This document shows positions 56,395-64,000 of a DNA stretch of 64,000 nucleotides, piece after piece. Positions within the stretch are counted from its first letter, which is position 1; each line of letters begins with the position of its first letter. Where the stretch lies: contig NC_073746.1 of the NCBI RefSeq assembly GCF_029784135.1, forward strand, positions 55,836,097-55,900,096, read 5' to 3'. The translations under genes and the position numbers were made by a program. This stretch comes from Toxorhynchites rutilus septentrionalis. Its lineage: Eukaryota; Arthropoda; Insecta; Diptera; Culicidae. A model generated the notes under the pieces. The model made no database searches. It was not told the DNA's origin and was given only the letters and a program-made list of their open reading frames with translations.

Positions 56395-56470
56395 ACTAAC
56401 TGATTATTGACATAGTCAGTCAGTTAATCAGCTGACTATCCTCAGTTGACTATGACTATGCAGAGCCCTG
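56395..56470 (-). repeat. CAGGGCTC-type dispersed repeat fragment
   Basis: On the minus strand this reads CAGGGCTCTGCATAGTCATA and continues CAACTGAGGATAGTCAGC. It resembles 37466-37512. It abuts the next repeat directly, so one may have inserted beside the other. Confidence 0.45.
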
Positions 56471-56768
56471 ATGCGAACGCTCACTGCTCCAGCAGGTCTG
56501 TTCTGATGTTATTGTTTTTATGATCAAATATTTTGTTGTTCCATTATTGTGGTGAATTATGGTAATCGTCAATAATTGACGTAGTTGCTCCAATGTTGTC
56601 ATACATGTCGTGCTACACACGCTGCACCGATCCGCAGCCCATTCGATAAGGCCAGCATTGCTCGACAAGACCGTAAAAAAATGATCGTCGTAAAAAGAGA
56701 CACTCCAATAAGCAAGAACCATTAACTTGAAGCATTTAGCATGTTGAATAGATGGAATTCCGCCTTAA
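56471..56768 (-). repeat. Dispersed repeat, copy B (inverted partner at 1911-2194)
   Basis: The reverse complement matches 1911-2194 along its whole length, including the shared ends CCTTAAGGCGG and GTGAGCGTTCGCAT. Differences are scattered substitutions and small indels. No open frame is conserved in both. Confidence 0.65.
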
Positions 56769-57460
56769 GCATTATTACACTTTCTATACGAAATCATCAA
56801 CAACTGTTGAGGGTAGGTCATCTTTATAATCATAGAACAAAATTATAACTATTTACACATAATTGTTTATTTCAAATATTCTTAGCCTAAATAATTTCTC
56901 CCAGACTTGACTACTATAATGAATTGTATTTATACGATTCAAATCTACAATTTCCCAGGCAGTAGAAAACTACCTTTGGGAATAACACTTTAATTGATCT
57001 CCGATTATATTTTAAGGTACACTTGTTTTTTTTCTCTTAGTGCTAAAATAAATAACATTCGTCTGTGGAAACACAGAACAACAATTGTATACATTAGTAG
57101 AACTCAGCAGAAGTTTAGTTCTTTCTTCTGAAGATCACAACACTTCAATGATTTGTGAAATAAAACGATGATTGCTCAGATATACACATGCATAAATTCT
57201 GATTGCGCCTTTCAGAGAATTTCTTCAACAATCCGATATAAATTCTCCAAAGTTCACAAACAGAATGGATTTTACATATCTGAATTCCGCTTTCTTCGCA
57301 GGAACCTAGAGAAGACTTACAGGTAGAAACTATGTTAACACCGTACACATTCTGCCACTGTTGCGTCGATCTTAAAACCTTTTAAATTACACCTACTTAT
57401 GCACTCACGCAACATCCAGCATTCACACAATCAATCGCACTTGAAACACAGACTCGCAGC
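56769..57460. other. AT-rich stretch downstream of the Thr/Pro-rich gene
   Basis: It may contain further 3' exons or UTR of the minus-strand gene, because the last visible exon ends in a possible donor. I cannot identify another exon by family signature, since the protein is not recognised. Confidence 0.3.
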
Positions 57461-57463
57461 TCA

Positions 57464-60400
57464 CGCACTCACTTTCTTTACCTGGGGGAAAAACGCCTCG
57501 ATCGGTAGTATCGGATCTTCGGTGGCCAGCGTGAAGTAACCCGGCACTCGCCTCGATAGCAAGCCCTTGTTTATCGATTTGAAACCCTTGTCTTTGCTGG
57601 CGGACAGGGTTAGCTCTACGACGCGCTTGGAGTAGTCCGACGAAGCACTGTTCAAATCCCAGTCCCCGTCACCGAATGAGCCTAACTGGGAGGAGTCTTT
57701 GGGGGAGATTTTCATGATCGAAGTCTCGTGCCGGCGATATCCCTCTGTGGTGGTCGATGACGCTGTGGATGGTGGAGGTGTTGGACTGCTGGGACTTGCG
57801 GTATCGATAGTGCCCAAGCTGACCATGTCATCAATCGGTTTTGGTTCGTTTAGACTGGTGCCCTCTTGGTCGGAGTCCTTGGGGGTGTTCTCAGGGTCTT
57901 TCTTGCGGTTCTGGATACGCTGTCGGAGACTAATCTTCGGTGGACGTCGGCTGGCGAGAGTGCTGGTATGAAGAGTCGACGGGACGACGGTGCGATTCGG
58001 TGTCTGGAAGGTAATGTAACGTGATCAGTATTTGTTCAAATTCAAAATTAATTGAATACTCACCGATTGCGTCGTGGTGTCCTGTAGTCTGATTCGACCC
58101 CGGTTAACACCTCGGGATGGGTTAGAAGACGATGGCTGCTGTTGGGGTGCATCCGTGGTGGCTTTCTTCACAGTGAACCTGCTGTTATAATTTCTGGTGA
58201 ACGATGGTCGGAACGAAGTTCTCGTGACCGTGGTTTCATTTGTAGCCGATGGTGGTAGCTCCGTTGTGCTGGTACTGATCACAAGAACGTCATTCGGCTC
58301 AGCATTTGTTTTGTTCAACCGACTGTTGGCCAACAGGCGATTCCTGGTTGGAAGTCGCACTTTGGTTGCGGATTGGGTTGTTACTTCTACTTCGGATGTC
58401 GAAGAAGTGGTGGTGGAGGTGGTCGTGGAAGTAGTTGATGGCGCCGTTCGATTCATTTTGTTACGATACTCTTTAATGCTAAAACGGGGCCGGTGAGGCT
58501 CCGATCGGTTGCGGTTATTGTTTTCTGCGGTTATTTCGTCGGACGTTATACTGGCTGTTGTAGTTGTTGTTGTGCTGGAGACAAATCCGGACGTCGGTAA
58601 TCGTAGGCCGGGCTTGTAATTGGGAAGCTTCAAGTTAAACCTTGAGCTCTCATTTTCGCGGATGATTTCGGCGGATTTAAATGATTCTTCCGAGTTTTCT
58701 GGGAGGGGTATTTTTGTCCTGACAGGTTTTTGCTCAATAACATTGTAGCGATCGCCGACCGCTGGACGGTAACGCGATCGCAAACCGTTCCCTCCATTGA
58801 ACGATTGAATATTATCATTCGGGGTAGGATTGATGAATGTATCGATGGGAGCGGGAGCAGTTGTCGTCGTTGTGGTCGGTGGGACCTGTGTGGGACCTTC
58901 TTGCTGATCCGTATTCGATTGTTCCAGATCTGGTTCGTTCGCTACGAATCGGTTCCGATTAAAATTGGTTGGAATCTTTTTCCGCAGCTTTCTCAGGGAG
59001 GTATCCTCGAGGATAAAACCAGTTGTCGTCGGTGGTGCCAGGGTAGTTCGAATTTCAGACTCAGCTTCGGTGGTAGGTCTCGGACGGTACCGGAAACGAG
59101 TCCTGATCGGACGCTCGATGGGGTTCTCGGTAGAATCCGAATCGTTCGCAAGTTCCGTCGTATAATGAGGTCTAGGGCGACGCCTCTTGCCTTTCGTTCT
59201 AAACATCGGATACACTGCGGTTGTTATCAGTTCCTGTGAGTCCACATATGGTCCGATCGTGACAATTTCCGGTTCGTCCAATCTGTTTTCCTCCGCTTCA
59301 GTAGTGTACTTATATTTATTGCGATCAGTGAGGGCGTCCTCAATGGTGAAGAAACTGTGCGTGATTAGGGGTTCTTCCGTAGAGGAGGAATCCGCTGTGG
59401 CTACCGGAGTCGTTGACGGAGGCCTCTTGTTCGGAGGTAATCCGGTGTAGCCCGGATGCATCAATTTGTGCTGCTTATATTCGCTTTCCGTTGGACGGAA
59501 TAGCTGCTTGAATATGTTGGGTTTAGCGGTAGTGATGAATTTGTCACGACCAATCCAATCGTTGCTGGCGGGGATATCGAGAACCGCATTGTTGTAATTG
59601 GTGTGGTCGTTACCGAAATTGAAAGAGTGTGAATAATATGGATACCGTGGAGTAGTGGTGCTTGGAGGTTGGGTTGTTGTTGAAGTAGTTGTGGTGCTGG
59701 TAGAAGTAGTACTTGATGTGGAGGAGGACGGATGCGAGAAGGAACTAGGTTTCACAAAGGGATCGTAACTGAATCGATTCGCATCTTGGAGTGGGGAATG
59801 TGGATTAATGTTGTATTTGTTCAGAATTTCGATCGGATTTTTGCTTGTCTCAGGAGGGTTTATCACTGTTGGAAGGAAAGCCTGCTGAGTGCTGGGAGGT
59901 GGTGGAACTAGATTTTTGCTGTACTCATCGTGGATTTCGTTGAACACGTTGTGCTGTTTAACATCTTTAAATTTGACAATTTCGTGAGGTTTGTGATCAA
60001 TCGGGAGCTGCTGGTGATTTTGATATGAAGTGAAACCAAAAGAATCACCACCATGGTGTTCTTTGAACGAATGGAGTGGAGTACCATGAATCTGCTGGGA
60101 TTCATAGTGGAATTGTGGTTTGTGAGGTTTTTCTTTGAACATATGACTCGATTGGCCCGCTGATGCCGAAGGCGGAGTTGGGTGCTGAGTTTTTAGGCTG
60201 AAGCTGTACTTATTTTGGTGTTGTTGTTGCTGAACTTGCTGGAAAAATGGCGTTAAAACACTTGGTGGAATATGTGGAAACATTGGAGCTGAAGTGGTTA
60301 CTGGAATTTTTACGTTGTCTTTCTCTGCCGATGAGACAATCTTCTTCGGGACATCAACATCGGCCGGAATTTGATTGTAGTAAGACTGCAGTTTGTTCTG

Positions 60401-61486
60401 CTGTTGAAGGTAGTTCATTTTCTGAAGGTGTTTAATGTGGGCTAACGTTTGTTGGTAACCGCTACCAACGCCTGCATGCAGTAAACCTTTGAGCTGGGCA
60501 TCAAAGCTAGGATGGCTGGCGAGTTGGCTGATGAATTTAGTCTTCGCTGTCTGCAAGGGATTGGAGGCCTGTCCAAATTGAATAAAAGTGCCGTACAGAT
60601 GATTCGGAGTAACGAAGTGCTCTAGGCGGTTCGAATGTGCGGCAACTGGCTGCTTCTGACGATAGGATATTCCCATATGTGGCGGAAGGTTATTCATCAC
60701 AGAATGAGGCTTCAATGTGGATTTGGGATGAGTCACGGGCGGTGCACTGAGGACAGGCTCTCTGAAAAAATATTCGCAAAGAAAGTTATCAAAAGTCGCA
60801 TATGCAATTGACTATTGCTTGAAAACCGGCAAACAAAAACATATAAAGCAGATTGTTACTGTTAAGCATTGGCTGCCAAACCTGTCAAACCCATAGTGGA
60901 ACTGATACCGCTGATTAGTCCGTGTGCACACCATGACCTATAACAATACTTTAAGCCCTAATCGTGTCCAATTATTGCTTCCTCTCAACCGACAAAAGGC
61001 CGTATCCATCATCTTCATCATATTTTACCTAAACTGAGCATTGAATTTGGCCGCCTTCATTCCGGCCGGGACCAGATGGGAGATTTGCGTGACGCTTTTC
61101 GGTGTGGACGAGTGCACAATGCTCAACGTCGTGACCTGATCCGCCTTGACGAAGGGTTTGGCATGTCGTGCCGACGGTTGCACCGCGGGGCTAACGTTGC
61201 TCAGCAGAAGCGGGGTGGTCATATACTTTGGCCCCGGTGTATGACCTCCGAAAGGCATCGGAGGAATTTTATATGGTTGATGCTGCATCTGTTGTTGCTG
61301 CTGCTGCTGTTGATGTTGGAAATTGTTCTGGTTATGGTACTGCGTAACGGGCTGGTTGAAATGCTTCAGGATGTGGGCATTGTGCTGCGCGATGTGGACC
61401 AATTCATCCTTGCTTGTGGTATCGAAACTGGCTACGCTAATCAGCTGCTGCTGAGGTACATGATAGGGGATGGGTCTCCATGGAAC
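57464..61486 (-). CDS. Large Thr/Pro/Gln-rich protein, at least three exons, not recognised
   Basis: Minus-strand exons: 61486-61029 (acceptor CTTCCGCAG, donor AG|GTAAAA), 60761-58064 (acceptor ATTTTTTCAG, donor TCG|GTGAGT) and 58003 down to about 57481 or 57464 (acceptor TTACCTTCCAG; the end is CAG|GTAAAG or a stop at 57461). The phases join cleanly and give roughly 1,220 residues. Exon 1 has a polyGln run (about 61280-61306) and His-rich parts. Exon 2 has Gln/His-rich stretches, many TTTTST runs suited to O-glycosylation, and basic RRRPRP and RYRPRP motifs. Exon 3 has an SPKDSS region and the well-ordered PGYFTLATEDPILPIEAFF. No membrane segment or globular domain is visible. The 5' exon with the start codon, and perhaps 3' exons, are missing. 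A secreted mucin- or matrix-like protein is one possibility from composition only. Confidence 0.75.
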
Positions 61487-61611
61487 CTGCGGAAGAAAAC
61501 GCAAAAAGGAGAATATATAAAATCAAACGAACATCCAAGAACAAAATTTTCGAATATATTAAATAAAAAATATTAGAGATATAAGAAAATTGCGTTGAAC
61601 GGACAATTCTA

Positions 61612-62906
61612 AAGGGTGTGTCACATCAAATTGCATCACGGAAAAAACGCTGTAGAAATTTAATTTTTAGGAATTATATCTTCAGCTTTCGCTTATAATC
61701 AGATAAGAGTGTATAGATCACGTTGGCCATGCTTCACTGTCAATTTTTCGTAAATTTGGAAAAATGTCGAACGAAAAAGAGCGTCGTGAATTAATCCTGT
61801 GCACTCATTTCGAGAATCCGGAGTTGTCACATCGGGACATCGGTAAGATGCTGGGAATCGTCCAATCCACGGTCAGCAGAGTACTAAAACGATACTTCGA
61901 GAGCCTAACCATCGACCGGAAGGTGAAGAACGGCAAAAATGGATGCTCCCTCAGTGAAAAAGATCACAAGCGCGTAGTTAAGCAGTTTAGACGTCATCCA
62001 AGAAGTTCGGTCCGGGATGTCGCCAATAAGCTGAATTTGTCAAGTTCATTCGTCCAGCGGACCAAGCAGCGGGAGGGCCTGCGTACATACAAGGTTCAGA
62101 AGGCTCCTAACCACGACGAAAGGCAAAACATGGTGGGGAAGACGCGAGCCCGGAAGCTGTACACCGAAATGCTGACGAAGCCGCATTGCCTGGTAATAGA
62201 CGACGAAACCTACGTCAAAGCGGACTTTCGTCAGCTGCCGGGCCTGTTGTTCTTCTCCGCAGAGGACAAATTCAACGTTCCGGAGGAGATTCGCAAGCAG
62301 AAACTATCCAAGTTTGCCAAAAAGTACATGGTGTGGCAAGCGATCTGCTCTTGCGGAAAGCGGAGCGCCCCCTTCGTGATGACCGGCACGGTAAACGGGC
62401 AGGTTTCCCTTAAGGAATGCCTACAGAAGCGCTTACTACCACTATTGAAGCAGCACGAGGGCCCGACCATCTTCTGGCCGGATCTCGCTTCGTGCCACTA
62501 TTCAAAGGACGTGTTGGAGTGGTACGAAGCCAACGGGGTCACCTTCGTGCCAAAGGAAATGAACCCACCCAACGTGCCGGAGCTTCGCCCTATAGAGAAA
62601 TATTGGGCGATTATGAAGCAGGCCCTCCGGAAGAACCCAAAAGTTGTCAAATCGGAGGCGGACTTCAAGAGAAAATGGATTTCTGTTCAAAAAAAACTAC
62701 AACCTGACGTTGTACAGAACCTTATGGACGGGGTAAAGAGGAAGGTGCGAGCATACGGGCTTGGACTCGAAGTATGAATAAAAAGAAAATGCTAAAAGTT
62801 GTTTAATAGTTTTTATTTTACTGTCTAAAATTTTCAAAAGGATCGGTCTACTGGGCGAATTTCTACAGCGTTTTTTCCGTGATGAAATTTGATGTGACAC
62901 ACCCTT
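61612..62906 (+). mobile_element. ITmD37E transposon copy 3, structurally complete
   Basis: 1295 bp with both inverted ends (AAGGGTGTGTCACATCAAAT and its inverse with one mismatch in the AAATTGCATCAC part, GATGAAATTTG). TA lies on both sides (61610-61611 and 62907-62908). It carries one open transposase frame. It lies just upstream of the first visible exon of the Thr/Pro/Gln-rich gene and may be in one of its introns. Confidence 0.96.
61764..62777 (+). CDS. ITmD37E transposase, intact 337-codon frame
   Basis: It cuts and pastes the element by binding the terminal repeats. The N-terminal part has two helix-turn-helix motifs (about 18-45, SHRDIGKMLGIVQSTVSRVL, and 75-100, SVRDVANKLNLSSSFVQRTK). 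A KNGKNGC linker lies between. The catalytic domain has Asp in VIDDETYVKADF, Asp in FWPDLASCHY and Glu in RPIEKYW, with 37 residues between the last two. The C-terminus is VRAYGLGLEV. The A-run that is shifted in the other two copies has eight A here and stays in frame. It lacks one Ser codon at the start compared with the others. The length matches what the family should have, so this copy could encode active protein. Confidence 0.93.
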   Translation: MSNEKERRELILCTHFENPELSHRDIGKMLGIVQSTVSRVLKRYFESLTIDRKVKNGKNGCSLSEKDHKRVVKQFRRHPRSSVRDVANKLNLSSSFVQRTKQREGLRTYKVQKAPNHDERQNMVGKTRARKLYTEMLTKPHCLVIDDETYVKADFRQLPGLLFFSAEDKFNVPEEIRKQKLSKFAKKYMVWQAICSCGKRSAPFVMTGTVNGQVSLKECLQKRLLPLLKQHEGPTIFWPDLASCHYSKDVLEWYEANGVTFVPKEMNPPNVPELRPIEKYWAIMKQALRKNPKVVKSEADFKRKWISVQKKLQPDVVQNLMDGVKRKVRAYGLGLEV

Positions 62907-62908
62907 TA

Positions 62909-63440
62909 ATATAGTTAAAAGAATACTACTTCCACCATAATCAATGACTCAATATAGTTTTTTATATTATTTCTTTTGAACAAAATATTTAAAATATTAT
63001 TCATTATTTACATCGAAATCAAATTTCGTGTCTTAAATAGAATGCAAATTCCCCTACATCGATTCTATCGATAATTGAATCAACATAGGAGATGAATAAT
63101 ATCAATATTTTTAGTAATCGACTCCGTTTGGTAGGTCCTATCTTTAGCAGGGCTGGTCTAATCAATTAATCGAAGGGCAGGTGTTCCCAAACATGTACTA
63201 CGCGAGGCAGTCCTTGAATTTATGTCGCAGTGTTTCAACTGCAGCATTACAATACAAACAGTTTTCACCTTCTGCCCGTTATATGGTTCTCATTGGTTTC
63301 CCGTGCTCTGTCATCTCATTTGTTAGCAATTATAAGTTGCTCCACTGGCAAGATGAAAGCTGTTTCGTCGCGATGTTCATCCATATTCGCTTCCTCATGT
63401 AAGGATTATGTTTTCTGAAGTTTTAGTCGATTCCTTTTTT
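62909..63440. other. AT-rich stretch without a supported gene
   Basis: No conserved coding signal. It could be intron of the minus-strand gene or flank of the LINE fragment that follows. Confidence 0.35.
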
Positions 63441-63451
63441 TTCCCTAGTTT

Positions 63452-63850
63452 CCATGGCCTTATGAAGAGCTCAACGATCCCAATTATCATCGATTGAAAG
63501 AGTGTCCACAAGCCAAAGAAATATGGAAATGGTGTAGTCATGTTATACAGTCGCGGTTTGGATTAAATTTTCAAGATCTTGAAGACGTTCTACAATTCCA
63601 AATAAATAAAACAATTAAGAAACATAAAGCGGGACTATGGCTGACAGTAAGAGCAATTGCCTTCAATTTAAGGCTAACAGAATTAATTTTGGAATTTTTT
63701 AAACATTTGTTAAGCGTAACGGATATAGACGAAAACTTGACAACAAGTGCAGAAAAGATCTTAAGGTTAAGATAGGTTAAAATATATTAAGTTAGATTAA
63801 TATTTTATGTATGAATGAATAATGTGTGAATGATAAACCTGAACGTGAAC
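63452..63850 (+). pseudogene. 3' fragment of a LINE (zf-RVT-like C-terminus)
   Basis: From about 63452 the plus strand reads FPWPYEELNDPNYHRLKECP, QAKEIWKWCSHVIQSRFG and KHKAGLWLTVRAIAFNLRL, then a stop at 63775. The CPxAKEIWxW pattern is that of the zinc-binding C-terminus of L1-like reverse transcriptases. The Cys pairs that should precede it are missing, so the fragment is 5'-truncated. The tail at 63800-63840 contains TGAATGAATAATG-type repeats rather than poly(A). A host exon is less likely but not excluded, because a CCCTAG acceptor-like site precedes it. Confidence 0.5.
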
Positions 63851-64000
63851 TATCCTCAAGTAACTAGTACTTCTACCAAAACACGTCATTATAATATCAG
63901 ATTATTTTCAGACACAATTCTCGTTCAATATTTTTCATGTTTCTCTGTTTTCACAATTCTCGTTCAATATTTTTCAACAACTTGTAAATAACATGTTTCT

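Noticed and set aside
58197..59450. Plus-strand ORFs within 58.2-59.5 kb
   Set aside because: They are antisense shadows of the long Thr/Pro-rich exon, which has consistent splice sites and phases on the minus strand.

Overview
The window looks like nuclear DNA of a mosquito, most likely a culicine (inference). It is AT-rich, its genes have GT-AG introns, and coding exons are few and buried in nested transposable elements. Three copies belong to the ITmD37E group of Tc1/mariner transposons, a family described from mosquitoes, and there is a tRNA-derived SINE of the kind known from Aedes. I see no bacterial features, rRNA genes or CRISPR array.

Host genes. (1) Positions 4857-6458 (+) hold five exons of a CYP4-clan cytochrome P450; the N-terminal anchor exon is not visible. 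(2) Positions 36678-47192 (+) hold the neuroendocrine chaperone 7B2. One exon carries the signal peptide and the PPNPCP/Cys-rich domain, and a 72-base terminal exon, 9.7 kb away, carries the C-terminal peptide. (3) Positions 57464-61486 (-) hold at least three exons, with consistent phases, of a large Thr/Pro/Gln-rich protein I do not recognise.

Mobile DNA. A complete, env-bearing Ty3/gypsy (errantivirus-like) element lies at 14680-22981 (-). It has two 430-bp LTRs that read as identical, a TATA target duplication inside a (TA)n microsatellite, a tRNA-Ser primer site, and open gag, pol and env frames. A 5'-truncated LINE (23265-27098, -) sits in a tRNA-like SINE. ITmD37E copies lie at 27933-29229 (-), 52773-54064 (+) and 61612-62906 (+). 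The first two carry frameshifts at the same A-run, and the third keeps an open 337-codon transposase. Relics of other Tc1/mariner, Tigger/pogo and R1-type elements lie at about 7.2, 32.7, 34.0, 41.0, 44.4, 45.8, 51.0 and 55.3 kb. Two non-autonomous elements with good ends are at 2813-3813 (hosting a SINE) and 54861-55270 (hAT-like, 8-bp duplication, inside a 110-bp tandem repeat).

Layout. 0-0.7 kb: possible LINE 5' end (-). 0.7-4.8 kb: repeats and the SINE-bearing element. 4.8-6.5 kb: P450. 6.5-14.5 kb: dispersed inverted-repeat elements. 14.6-27.1 kb: retroelement block. 27.1-35 kb: ITmD37E copies and a local tandem duplication that preserves an empty insertion site. 35-47.2 kb: 7B2 and its TE-filled intron. 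47-57 kb: repeats and relics. 57.4-61.5 kb: the Thr/Pro/Gln-rich gene. 61.6-64 kb: the intact ITmD37E copy and a LINE tail. The window shows no operon-like or multi-gene system; its main interest is nested insertion history and the young env-bearing retroelement.
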